Notes under the pieces: generated by a model | Seen by the model: the letters and a program-made list of their open reading frames with translations, nothing else | Databases searched by the model: none | Told to the model about the DNA's origin: nothing | Part shown: piece after piece, positions 6,164 through 11,747 of the stretch | Layout: the number at the start of each line of letters is the position of its first letter | Position numbering within the stretch: position 1 is the first letter of the stretch | From: Baffinella frigidus | Taxonomy: Eukaryota; Cryptophyceae; Cryptomonadales; Baffinellaceae | NCBI GenBank assembly: GCA_026770585.1 | Contig: MU646307.1 | Span: forward strand, 1,756,504 to 1,768,496 | Direction of reading: 5' to 3' | DNA length: 11,993 nucleotides | Program-made: the position numbers and the translations under genes

Positions 6164-6260
6164 AGTGCAGGTCCAGGTCCAGAATCTGGACCTGCGTTCA
6201 GGTACAAATATTTTGGACCCTTCCAGTTGTTGCCGTGCCGCTCGAGAGCGGGATGGCTGG
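6164..6260. repeat. Palindrome GCAGGTCCAG...CTGGACCTGC and shared flank
   Basis: GCAGGTCCAG and CTGGACCTGC pair across GTCCAGAAT (6167-6195). Downstream, CTCGAGAGCGGGATGG near 6241 matches CTCGAGAGCGGAATGG near 7522, which likewise follows a palindrome (CAGGTCCGGATTCCGGACCT near 7476). The two loci look like diverged copies of one segment. Open frames here on both strands are unsupported. Confidence 0.5.
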
Positions 6261-6322
6261 CGCGAGTCTGCACCTCGCCGGTGTGTGCTGCTTGCGGGAA
6301 ACACGGACCACGCGACGCTGAG

Positions 6323-6451
6323 CTGTGTACCAACTTGGCATTTTTTTAAAGTCAATTCACCCACAAATCTGTCAACTTAGTCCGGATTCCGGACAACAAT
6401 AGTTTTAGTAGTGCACAAATAATAGAAAGACGCACTCAAGTTGGTACACAG
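6323..6451. mobile_element. Short inverted-repeat element (CTGTGTACCAACTTG termini)
   Basis: The 129-bp AT-rich segment is bounded by a perfect 15-bp inverted repeat, CTGTGTACCAACTTG at 6323-6337 and its complement at 6437-6451. A palindrome TCCGGATTCCGGA lies near its centre. No clear target duplication. It looks like a MITE. Confidence 0.7.
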
Positions 6452-6503
6452 ATCATCGTGGCGTGGGAGATGGCCCCATGCAACTCCTGAGGCGTCTATT
6501 GGC

Positions 6504-6570
6504 GAACTAAGTAAATCACACTGATGGGACTTAGTAAATCAATTAGGGGACTAAGTAAATTAATTACGGG
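6504..6570. repeat. Tandem repeat (GGGACTAAGTAAATCAATTA)x3
   Basis: Three degenerate units start near 6504, 6528 and 6549, each containing ACT(A/T)AGTAAAT. They are AT-rich against a GC-rich surround. Confidence 0.7.
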
Positions 6571-6584
6571 ACCCGTCCACCCCG

Positions 6585-6694
6585 GGAGGTTCACATCTGG
6601 CAGGAGGCAGAGACCGTTTCGCTGCCCCCCTGGAGGTTCACAACCTCGTGCAGGGGGCAGAGCCAGAGGGAGAGAGCGAGAGAGAGACGGTCAC
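6585..6694 (-). repeat. Duplicated intron edges downstream of exon 6695-6764
   Basis: On minus, the end of exon 6695-6764 (CTGCGAAACG|GTGACC) recurs as GCAGCGAAACG|GTCTCT near 6613-6623. The word CTGC..GAG.TTGTGAACCTCC near 6630-6655 recurs as CTGCCAGATGTGAACCTCCC near 6585-6604. The pattern is a tandem duplication spanning exon end, intron and next exon start. CTGCCAG|ATGTGAACC could start a small exon ending at TCCC|GTAATT (about 6570-6598), but this is unproven. Confidence 0.5.
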
Positions 6695-6764
6695 CGTTTC
6701 GCAGCGCGAGCGATGCGGTGCGACGGGTCCGGGGGGTTGGAGCGCGAGAGCAGGAATTCGGAGG
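6695..6764 (-). CDS. Candidate exon after the GH47 domain of the EDEM-like gene
   Basis: Acceptor AACCAG|CCTCC follows a telomere-like intron, and donor CG|GTGACC ends the exon. The 70-nt frame reads SEFLLSRSNPPDPSHRIARA then AKR. It starts with two bases that complete the single base left by the exon at 7077-7126. Codon third positions are nearly all G or C. The donor region is duplicated in the following intron, as at other exon edges of this gene. The sequence lies beyond the catalytic motifs and I cannot match it to a known domain; post-catalytic tails of EDEM proteins vary. Confidence 0.5.
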
Positions 6765-6765
6765 C

Positions 6766-7070
6766 TGGTTCAGGGTTTAGGGTTTAGGGTTTAGGGTTTA
6801 GTGTTTAGTGTTTAGTTTTTAGCATTTAGTGTTTAGTGTTTAGGGTTTTGGGGTTTGGGGGTTGGGGTTCAGGGTTTAGAGTTTAGGGTTTAGGGTTTAG
6901 GGTTTAGGGTTTAGGGTTTAGGGTTTAGGGTTTAGTGTTTAGTGTTGAGTGTTTAGGGTTTAGGGTTTAGGGTGTAGGGTTCAGGGTGTAGGGTTTAGGG
7001 TTTAGGGTTTAGGGTTTAGGGTTTAAGGTTTGAGGTTTAGGGTTTAGGGTTTAGGGTTTAGGGTTCAGGG
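6766..7070 (+). repeat. Telomere-like array forming an intron (best-preserved GGGTTTA)
   Basis: This is the cleanest TTTAGGG-type stretch in the window, with uninterrupted perfect heptamers near 6885-6932. It fills almost the whole interval between the exons at 6695-6764 and 7077-7126, so on the sense strand this intron is (CCCTAAA)n. Confidence 0.9.
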
Positions 7071-7076
7071 TCATAC

Positions 7077-7126
7077 CGGGCGGCTTCGGGAGGGGCAGGA
7101 GGTGCGCTTCTGTGTTGAAGATGTAC
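7077..7126 (-). CDS. EDEM-like GH47 protein, exon with YIFNTEAHLLPLP
   Basis: After CCCTCACCAG| the 50-nt exon reads YIFNTEAHLLPLPKPP and ends CCG|GTATGA. The (F/V)NTEAH-x-LP motif marks the end of the GH47 catalytic barrel; from family knowledge its Thr coordinates the catalytic calcium. The exon begins with one base that completes the two-base end of exon 8073-8131, giving FRDPYIFNTEAH. Its 5' half is duplicated at 7351-7387 without a proper 3' half, so this copy is the better candidate for use. Confidence 0.8.
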
Positions 7127-7145
7127 CTGGTGAGGGCGGAAAAGC

Positions 7146-7197
7146 GAGGTTGAATAAATGGTCATAAAATCGAGGTTAATTAAATGGTCATAAATAG
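7146..7197. repeat. 26-bp tandem repeat CGAGGTT..ATAAATGGTCATAAAT
   Basis: Two units start at 7146 and 7172. AT-rich, in the intron upstream of exon 7077-7126. A fragment, GCGAGGTTTAACA, recurs near 7405. Confidence 0.65.
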
Positions 7198-7352
7198 TCA
7201 AACACGACCGCTACACGCCAGAAGGCAAGGTGAGACGATGAGGGCGCCGATTTCATATGAACATTACAACCCCCAACTAAACCCTCAGGGCTCTCGCGTG
7301 CGGGTTTCTACCACAAGCTGTGGTTACTACCAGAACGAGAGTCGTTCATGGG
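7190..7352 (+). repeat. Segmental duplication, unit 1 (partner 7526-7690)
   Basis: About 160 bp starting at GGTCAAACACGACCGCTACA is repeated at 7526-7690 with scattered substitutions. Both units keep a plus-strand frame (MRAPIS-x-EHYNPQL), but most differences between them change the amino acid. This is what unconstrained sequence shows, so I treat it as intronic duplication rather than a gene. Confidence 0.8.
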
Positions 7353-7387
7353 GGGGCAGGAGGTGCGCTTCTGTGTTGAAGATGTAC
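7351..7387 (-). pseudogene. Partial duplicate of exon 7077-7126
   Basis: It has the same acceptor (CCCTCACCAG|) and the same YIFNTEAHLLP coding start, but then enters a C-run and unrelated sequence without the PKPP end or its donor. It lies closer to the upstream exon than the intact copy, so its acceptor could compete in splicing. Confidence 0.75.
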
Positions 7388-7525
7388 CTGGTGAGGGCGG
7401 AAAAGCGAGGTTTAACACCGCTGTCGAGCGAGGAGGGAACAACTTACAAGGTTTCAAGGGCTTTCACCTGAAAGCCAGGTCCGGATTCCGGACCTGACTT
7501 GCGCCATATGTGCCGAGTTCACTCG

Positions 7526-7690
7526 AGAGCGGAATGGTCAAACACGGCCGCTACACGCCAGAAGGCAAGGGGAGACGATGAGGGCGCCGATTTCACATGA
7601 ACATTACAACCCCCAACTAAAACCTCAGGGCTCTCGCGTGCGCTTTTCTACCACACGCTGTGGCTTCTACCTGGATGAACGTCGTTCAGA
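7526..7690 (+). repeat. Segmental duplication, unit 2
   Basis: Partner of 7190-7352. It ends where telomere-like GGGTTTC repeats begin. Confidence 0.8.
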
Positions 7691-7692
7691 CC

Positions 7693-7850
7693 CGGGCTTC
7701 GGGTTTCGGGTTCAGGGTTTCGGGTTTCGGGTTAAGGTTTTAGGGGTCAGGGTTTGGGGTTTGGGGATTGGGGTTTGGGGTTTGGGGTTTGGGGTTTGGG
7801 GTTTGGGGTTTGGGGCTTGGGTCTTGGGGCTTGGAGTTTAGGGGGGAGTA
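7693..7850 (+). repeat. Telomere-like array (GGGTTTC, then GGGTTTG)
   Basis: First GGGTTTC-type, then a homogeneous run of about a dozen GGGTTTG units (about 7744-7815). The homogeneity of the T-to-G variant suggests recent local amplification. Frames through it are artefacts. Confidence 0.85.
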
Positions 7851-8066
7851 CTTGGAGGGGTCACGGAAGGGCGAGAGAGGGAGAGAGAGCGAGAAAGAGA
7901 GCAAGCGAGAGCGAAAGAGAGAGAGGGCGAGGGAGACAGAGAGAGGGGGAGAGAGGGAGCACTTGGAGAGGTCGCGGAAGGCGAGAACGAGAGAGAGCAA
8001 AAGCGATAGAGGGCGAGAGAGAGGGCGAGGGAGAGAGAGGGGGGTGGGGGGGCAGAGAGGGAGTAC
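7851..8066 (-). repeat. GA-rich intron with two copies of the exon 8073-8131 end
   Basis: Purine-rich on plus (pyrimidine-rich on sense). At 7853-7868 and 7965-7980 the sense strand repeats the end of the neighbouring exon, (CCC)TTCCG(T/C)GACC followed by (C/T)CCAAGT(A/G)CTCCC, against CCCTTCCGTGACCCGTCTAA at the exon itself. Each copy is followed by its own CT-rich stretch. The intron therefore grew by tandem duplication that included the exon edge. Confidence 0.75.
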
Positions 8067-8072
8067 TTAGAC

Positions 8073-8131
8073 GGGTCACGGAAGGGCGTCGTCCACGCCG
8101 AATCGTCGAAGAGCAGGTATAGGTACTTCAC
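8073..8131 (-). CDS. EDEM-like GH47 protein, exon with KYLYLLFDD
   Basis: The 59-nt exon follows AACCAG| and reads VKYLYLLFDDSAWTTPFRDP, ending CC|GTCTAAGT. Joined to the preceding exon at 8425-8497 it gives FIAETVKYLYLLFDD, the hallmark (F-x-AET-x-KYLYLLF) of GH47 class I mannosidases and EDEM proteins. The phase is exact: the previous exon ends on a codon boundary and this one starts with GTG. The extension SAWTTPFRD before the next motif is lineage-specific to my eye. Confidence 0.85.
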
Positions 8132-8137
8132 CTGGTT

Positions 8138-8255
8138 TGGGGTTCAGGATTTAGGGTTCAGGGTTCAGGGGTTTGAGGGATTAGGGTGGAGGGTTTAGGG
8201 TGGAGGGTCTAGGGTTTGGGGTTTATGGTTCAAGGTTTAGGGTTCAGGGTTTGGG
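8138..8255 (+). repeat. Telomere-like intron array
   Basis: GGGTTCA, GGGTTTA and GGGTGGA units. Together with the duplicated exon piece and tandem repeat to its right, it makes up the intron between exons 8073-8131 and 8425-8497. Confidence 0.8.
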
Positions 8256-8259
8256 GCAC

Positions 8260-8313
8260 CGTTTCGGCAATGAAGTAGGAATCCATGTGGTCACGCAGCT
8301 CCTTTGCCGTCAC
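8260..8313 (-). pseudogene. Duplicate of the 3' part of exon 8425-8497
   Basis: Its 54 nt are nearly identical to the last 18 codons of the exon at 8425-8497 (VTAKELRDHMDSYFIAET against VTTKELRDHMDSYFIAET), with the same donor (ACG|GTGCC). The preceding GCTAG|GTGACG is an acceptor-like site in frame. The protein sequence is conserved, so this could be a recent copy or an alternatively used exon. Confidence 0.8.
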
Positions 8314-8315
8314 TA

Positions 8316-8400
8316 GCAATGGCTCCAATAGCCTTCCGGGAGGGGCAATGGCTCCAACAGCCCACAGATGGGAGGGGCAATGGCTCCAACAACGTTGCGG
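8316..8400. repeat. Tandem repeat GCAATGGCTCCAA (3 units)
   Basis: Units start near 8316, 8345 and 8377; each continues with a variable middle and GGGAGGG or GGGGG. It sits between the two copies of the exon. Confidence 0.75.
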
Positions 8401-8424
8401 GGGTTAGGGGGTAGGGTGTGGCAC

Positions 8425-8497
8425 CGTTTCGGCAATGAAGTAGGAATCCATGTGGTCGCGCAGCTCCTTGGTCGTCACGTTCTCGATCGCCGCATAC
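8425..8497 (-). CDS. EDEM-like GH47 protein, exon with YAAIENV...MDSYFIAET
   Basis: The 73-nt exon has acceptor GCGTTAG| and donor ACG|GTGCC. It reads YAAIENVTTKELRD then HMDSYFIAET. It completes the codon begun by exon 9911-9983 to give HARVQCGYAAIENV, and runs in phase into VKYLYLLFDD. The pattern RV-x-CG-(Y/F)-A-x-I-x-(N/D)V, about 16 residues, then MDS(F/Y)F-x-AET is typical of the EDEM branch of GH47, where the Asp/Glu-Ser-Phe-Phe segment lines the active-site barrel. Fragments of this exon recur at 8260-8313, 8749-8770 and 9299-9327. Confidence 0.88.
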
Positions 8498-8525
8498 CTA
8501 ACGCCCGCGAAACATTTCAACAACC

Positions 8526-8665
8526 TTATCCGGGGAAACCTATTTTTCTTTAGTTTGATGGCAAGGAAAATTACCACACAATTCGTTCTTATTAGTAATA
8601 TTAAAGCATTTGTGTAGTAATTTTCCTTGCCATCAAACTAAAGAAAAATAGGTTTCCCCGGATAA
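8526..8665. mobile_element. 140-bp MITE with 49-bp perfect terminal inverted repeats
   Basis: TTATCCGGGGAAACC...AAAATTAC (8526-8574) is perfectly inverted at 8617-8665, around a 42-bp AT-rich centre. AACC lies on both sides. The empty version of the site is visible at about 8829-8845 in a diverged copy of the surrounding sequence (TTCAACGACCGCTAACGGTG), which has only one ACC. The target duplication is thus 3-4 bp. No coding capacity. Confidence 0.85.
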
Positions 8666-8748
8666 AACCGCACATGGTGACGATGCTGGCTAACGATGTT
8701 CGCAAATGTTGAAATGTTTGATGGCAAATTGATGTGAAACCGCTGTAT

Positions 8749-8770
8749 CACGTTCTCCATCGCCGCGTGC
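8749..8770 (-). pseudogene. Partial copy of the start of exon 8425-8497
   Basis: GTAGGCACGCGGCGATGGAGAA followed by CGTG is the exon's acceptor and first codons (HAAMENV against YAAIENV). It then diverges. It marks the second unit of the tandem intron duplication. Confidence 0.65.
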
Positions 8771-8865
8771 CTACGGTGTTTGTTTTGTCTTCATACTGTG
8801 TGTTTGCAAGCGCTAGCCAGCGAATAATTCAACGACCGCTAACGGTGACGATGCTGGCTAACGAT

Positions 8866-9012
8866 CCACACAGCGGACTTTGAAGGGATTTTTGAATAAC
8901 CCTTAAGCGATAAGACCCACGACCCTACGGTAGGCAATTCGTAGAGACATAGGGGGGTTCCTACGGATAAGGTAACGGAAACCCGAAAATCCGTTCGTAG
9001 CCCGCTGTGTGG
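8866..9012. mobile_element. 147-bp inverted-repeat element with 13-bp flanking direct repeats
   Basis: The termini CCACACAGCGG and CCGCTGTGTGG continue as imperfect inverted repeats over about 28 bp (GAA(G/C)GGATTTT). GCTGGCTAACGAT (8853-8865) and GCTGGCCAACGGT (9013-9025) abut the ends exactly. The host copy at 8685-8697 has this word only once and continues into the same downstream sequence, so it is the empty site. The direct repeats are then target duplications, longer than for most families and closest to the 9-11 bp of Mutator-like elements. Confidence 0.8.
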
Positions 9013-9075
9013 GCTGGCCAACGGTATTCGCGAATGTTGAAATGACTGATGGCAAGCCGATCTGGAAGCCGCTCT

Positions 9076-9286
9076 ATCCACTCGAGGCTGGAAGAGGGGG
9101 TATTTTAAATGTGGTGATTTTAAATTTAGTACCACTCACGGGCAGTCTTGGTCACGTTGCTCCCATATATACGGGAGGAACGTGACCAAACGCGATATTT
9201 GTGTGAAAATTACTACACATCGGTCCACTTGTAAAGGACTTGTAATGTTAAAACTTTTGAAATCAATTTTCTAGCCTCGAGTGGAT
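9076..9286. mobile_element. Inverted-repeat element ATCCACTCGAGGCT with internal hairpin
   Basis: A 14-bp perfect inverted repeat bounds 211 AT-rich bases. Inside, TTGGTCACGTTGCTCCC and GGGAGGAACGTGACCAA (9148-9164 and 9173-9189, one mismatch) form a hairpin around ATATATAC. No coding capacity. Target duplication unclear. Confidence 0.7.
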
Positions 9287-9298
9287 CCCGTCCCCGTT

Positions 9299-9327
9299 TG
9301 GTCGTCACGTTCTCGATTGTTGCGTAC
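9299..9327 (-). pseudogene. Third copy of the start of exon 8425-8497
   Basis: The sense strand reads TAG|GTACGCAACAATCGAGAA and continues CGTGACGACC, i.e. YATIENVTT. It includes an acceptor and the first codons, then runs into unrelated sequence. It is the copy nearest to the upstream exon. Confidence 0.7.
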
Positions 9328-9343
9328 CTACCGAGGTGTCAAG

Positions 9344-9548
9344 ATTAGGGTTTACGGTTTAGGGTGCAGGGTTTAGGGTGTAGGGTTTCGGGTTTAGGGT
9401 TTAGGGTTCAGGGTTCAGGGTTCAGGGTTCAGGGTTGAGGGTTTTAGGGTTCAGGGGTTAGGGATAAGGGGTTAGGGTTTAGGGGTAAGGGTTCATGGTT
9501 TAGGGTTTAGGGTTTGGGGTTTAGGGTTTAGGGTTTAGGGCTTAGGGC
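9344..9548 (+). repeat. Telomere-like intron array
   Basis: GGGTTTA, GGGTTCA and GGGGTTA units, G-rich on plus, inside the intron between exons 8425-8497 and 9911-9983. Confidence 0.85.
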
Positions 9549-9580
9549 CTTGATGTGTTGTTCAGGAAATGGCTGCGTAC

Positions 9581-9603
9581 CCGCACTGGACGCGGGCGCG
9601 GGC
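9581..9603 (-). pseudogene. Copy of the end of exon 9911-9983 (HARVQCG)
   Basis: The sense strand reads CGCGTCCAGTGCGG|GTACGC, preceded by GCTGGTGTGCCCGCGCC. It is the last 23 bases of the exon with a donor, as in the copy at 9747-9769. Confidence 0.75.
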
Positions 9604-9615
9604 ACACCAGCTACA

Positions 9616-9627
9616 GAGACAGAGAGA

Positions 9628-9677
<50 letters not shown>

Positions 9678-9742
9678 GAGAGCGCGCGAGAGAGCGAGAG
9701 AGAGCGAGCGGGATAGAGAGAGCGAGCGAGAGCGAGAGAGAG
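9616..9742 (+). repeat. (GA)n microsatellite with GATA and GC interruptions
   Basis: Almost pure GA on plus, with GATAGATA and GAGCGAGC variants; polypyrimidine on the sense strand of the GH47 gene. Confidence 0.95.
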
Positions 9743-9746
9743 TCAC

Positions 9747-9769
9747 CCGCACTGGACGCGGGCGTGGGT
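9747..9769 (-). pseudogene. Second copy of the end of exon 9911-9983
   Basis: CACGCCCGCGTCCAGTGCGG|GTGACT on the sense strand is identical to the exon end and its donor. It is preceded by CTCTGTAGCTGGTGTA, as the copy at 9581-9603 is. Confidence 0.8.
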
Positions 9770-9777
9770 ACACCAGC

Positions 9778-9778
<1 letters not shown>

Positions 9779-9817
<39 letters not shown>

Positions 9818-9856
9818 AAGAGAGAGAGCGAGCGAGCGAGCGAGCGAGCGAGAAAG

Positions 9857-9906
<50 letters not shown>
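9779..9906 (+). repeat. (GA)n microsatellite, second block
   Basis: GA run with a (GAGC)n section near 9826-9852, ending in GAGTCAC at the donor of exon 9911-9983. Confidence 0.95.
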
Positions 9907-9909
<3 letters not shown>

Positions 9910-9910
9910 C

Positions 9911-9983
9911 CCGCACTGGACGCGGGCGTGGGTGTTGAGGGACGCGATCATCTCGGCGCCCGCGATCCGGTACTTTGCGTCAC
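9911..9983 (-). CDS. EDEM-like GH47 protein, exon with GDAKYR...HARVQCG
   Basis: The 73-nt exon has acceptor CATCAG|GTGACG and donor TGCGG|GTGACT. It reads DAKYRIAGAEMIASLNT then HARVQCG. It joins the exon at 11107-11172 in phase to give FYLYRATGDAKYR, the usual YL-x-RATGD-x-KY(R/L) stretch of GH47, and joins the exon at 8425-8497 to give RVQCGYAAIENV. The last 23 bases with the donor are repeated twice in the following intron. Confidence 0.88.
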
Positions 9984-10005
9984 CTGATGATGGAGCGTGC
10001 GTGAG

Positions 10006-10048
10006 AGTTAGATAGAGAGAGAGAGTGAGCGAGTGAGTGAATGCACGA

Positions 10049-10087
<39 letters not shown>

Positions 10088-10236
10088 TGAGTGAGTGAGT
10101 GAGTGAGTAAGTGTGTGTGTGTGTCTGTGTGAGTGTGTGTGTGTGTGTATGTGCGTGAGTGAGTGAGTGAGTGTGAGTGAGCGAGTGAGAGAGTGTGAGT
10201 GAGTGAGCAAGTAAGTGAGTGAGTGAGTGAGTGAGC
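10006..10236 (+). repeat. Mixed (GA)n / (GT)n / (GTGA)n microsatellite
   Basis: Successive GAGA, GTGT and GAGT tetramer blocks. The minus-strand frames rich in HTH and SLTH are pure repeat translation. Confidence 0.95.
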
Positions 10237-10530
10237 CCCGCCACCATTTTAGGCCAGTCGATCTCCCAAATCCTTCAGAAATCAATTCTAGAGTCCTTGT
10301 CATTGCCAGGTGTAATCGTCAAGCGTCGCAACCACTTTCAGATTTGACACAACTTCAGATTTCAGTTTCCACACAATTTCAGGTGTCAAACACGCGCAGT
10401 TTTCAAAACACTTCCGGGGTTTAACCGAATCCAAAAGGAGTCGAGTGTTTCAAACAATTCAACACACGTTCAGTTTTCCGTCTCCAGGAAATCCACGGAT
10501 TCAACTCGTACAACAACCCGAACACAGAAA
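10237..10530. other. Unique intronic stretch, nothing assigned
   Basis: Non-repetitive apart from a few irregular TTTCAGATTT and ACAATTTCAG words near 10335-10385. No exon with splice sites or GH47 similarity is visible on either strand. It lies in the intron between exons 11107-11172 and 9911-9983. Confidence 0.4.
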
Positions 10531-10806
10531 CCACCCTGGAGGGGACATGCGGCCAAATCCCGAATAACCCTTTATCGCAAAAGTTGACATGATTTATACC
10601 ACTAAAATACATATTAGAGGGGACATGCGGCCAAATCCCGAATAACCCTTTATCGCAAAAGTTGACATGATTTATACCACTAAAATACATATTAGACCTT
10701 TTTGTACCAGATCCATTCATCACGGGCACGCCACAATGTGGCGTGTTCTCCAAGGGGAGTTGACTTAAGAATGCTCAAAATACCATAATGTTCCATCCAG
10801 GGTGGA
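10531..10806. mobile_element. Inverted-repeat element with exact 78-bp internal duplication
   Basis: CCACCCTGGAGGGGACAT at 10531 pairs with the complement of ATGTTCCATCCAGGGTGG ending at 10806 (two mismatches in 18). Inside, 78 bp are tandemly duplicated without a difference (10539-10616 and 10617-10694). Because 78 is a multiple of three, a minus-strand frame of 110 codons stays open with a 26-residue repeat. That frame has no other sign of being a gene. Confidence 0.65.
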
Positions 10807-10838
10807 TTAAGTACAGCGCGTTTTCACGGGGGATTTAC

Positions 10839-10914
10839 CTGTAGCGCAGAAGAAGAAAATTCATCGCAACGCTTTTAAGTGGGGGATGTGCCTGTGGCGC
10901 GGTACTGGTAGAAG
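10839..10914 (-). pseudogene. Two copies of the end of exon 11107-11172
   Basis: At 10839-10858 the sense strand ends GCGCTACAG|GTAAAT, a standard GT donor with a damaged upstream part. At 10892-10914 it ends TTCTACCAGTACCGCGCCACAG|GCACAT (FYQYRATG). Both lie between the exon and its downstream partner. Confidence 0.75.
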
Positions 10915-10915
10915 G

Positions 10916-11100
10916 GTTTAGGGTATTGGGTTTAGGGTTTAGGGTTTAGGGTGAAAGGTGTAGAGTTTAGAGTTTAGGGTTTAGGGTTTAGGGTTTAAGG
11001 GTGCAGGGTTTGCCTGTAGCACGGTACAGGTAGAAGGGTTTATAGTTCAGGGTTGGGGGTTTAGGGTTTACGATTCAGGGGTTAGGGTTTAGGGTTCAGG
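10916..11100 (+). repeat. Telomere-like intron arrays
   Basis: GGGTTTA, GGGTTCA and GGGTGAA units in two blocks (about 10916-11010 and 11036-11100), separated by another copy of the exon end at 11014-11037. Confidence 0.8.
11014..11037 (-). pseudogene. Third copy of the end of exon 11107-11172
   Basis: CCTTCTACCTGTACCGTGCT then ACAG|GCAAAC: FYLYRAT with the GC donor kept. It is the closest of the copies to the true exon in sequence. Confidence 0.8.
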
Positions 11101-11106
11101 GGTTGC

Positions 11107-11172
11107 CTGTAGCGCGGTACAGGTAGAAGGCACTCTCCGCCAGCTCCGGGCGCAGCGGATACTGCCCCATCC
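11107..11172 (-). CDS. EDEM-like GH47 protein, exon with YPLRPELAESAFYLYRAT
   Basis: The 66-nt exon follows CGGTGCAG| and reads MGQYPLRPELAES then AFYLYRAT. Y-x-LRPE(L/T)-x-ES-x-(Y/F)YLYRAT is one of the strongest GH47 signatures; from family knowledge the Glu of RPE is one of the essential acidic residues. The exon ends in ACAG|GCAACC, implying a GC-AG intron, and its single leftover base pairs in phase with exon 9911-9983. Upstream exons with the other catalytic acids must lie beyond the right edge. The protein would act on N-glycans of misfolded glycoproteins in the ER. Start-edge copies lie at 11230-11245 and 11748-11777, end-edge copies at 10839-11037. Confidence 0.9.
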
Positions 11173-11308
11173 CTGCACCGCGCCAGGAGGGGTAAGAGGT
11201 ACACTCCGATGTAAGTCTGACAGTAGTAAGGATACTGCCCCAGCCCTGCACCACGCTGGAGAGACCGGGGTAAGACGGGAACTCCGATGTAAGTCAGACA
11301 GTAGTGAT
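11157..11308. repeat. 73-bp tandem duplication spanning the exon start and upstream intron
   Basis: GGATACTGCCCC(A)(T/G)CCCTGCACC through ACTCCGATGTAAGTC and GACAGTAGT occurs at 11157-11228 and 11230-11308. The first unit contains the start of exon 11107-11172 with its acceptor; the second carries only a decayed exon edge. Confidence 0.8.
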
Positions 11309-11344
11309 CTTGCTAGGTAGAGAACGAAGCCAGTAGTAATGAGA

Positions 11345-11425
11345 CAACCGACTGGCTGTATTACTGGCTGTATTACAGTAATGAGACCGGCTGTATTACA
11401 GATCGGAGACTGGCTGTATTTCAGA
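11345..11425. repeat. Repeat GAGAC(T/C)GGCTGTATTACAG (4 units)
   Basis: GGCTGTATT(A/T)C occurs near 11354, 11366, 11389 and 11411. A diverged form, GACTGGCTGGTTTGCAG, lies near 11549. TTTACTACCTAGC(A/C)A at about 11488 and 11521 is another local repeat. No exon was found in 11309-11747. Confidence 0.65.
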
Positions 11426-11610
11426 TTTACTCACTTAGCAGCCAGCTAAGACAGTAGTGGTTTATTGTTCCTGCACGCCTCTCTCGTTTACTACCTAGCA
11501 AGTAGTAATCAGTAATCTTGGTTTACTACCTAGCCAGTCACAGTGGGAGACTGGCTGGTTTGCAGATCTGCCAGGGGGCGTGCGGGCTTCACGGATACAG
11601 TCCATCTAAA

Positions 11611-11737
11611 CCATTTGTCCTGGAATCTTATCCATTGCCCTGGAATCTAACCGGAATTTCACCTTGCATTCCAGGCGAAAAGGTCCTCGGTCGCTGCTAC
11701 GTGGGTAAGTCCTCCTGTAACTTAGGTAAGTCCTCCT
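11611..11737. repeat. Two short tandem pairs (21-bp period)
   Basis: CCATT(T)G(T/C)CCTGGAATCT occurs at about 11611 and 11632, and GTAAGTCCTCCT at 11705-11716 and 11726-11737. The latter resembles a splice donor on the plus strand, but nothing coding adjoins it. Confidence 0.6.
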
Positions 11738-11747
11738 CTCGAGGGTC

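Noticed and set aside
7740-8122. Glycine/tryptophan and arginine/glutamate-rich frames, both strands
   Set aside because: They arise from GGGTTTG heptamers and the GA-rich intron. Only the KYLYLLFDD part (8073-8131, minus) is real.
9528-9773. Serine/arginine/leucine repeat protein on minus
   Set aside because: Translation of the (GA)n microsatellite plus copies of the exon end HARVQCG in a wrong frame.
9980-10303. Histidine/threonine repeat protein on minus
   Set aside because: Pure GA/GT/GTGA microsatellite translation.
10421-10753. 110-codon minus frame with a 26-residue repeat as a gene
   Set aside because: It lies inside an inverted-repeat element; the frame is kept only because the duplicated unit is 78 bp. 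No splice or family support.
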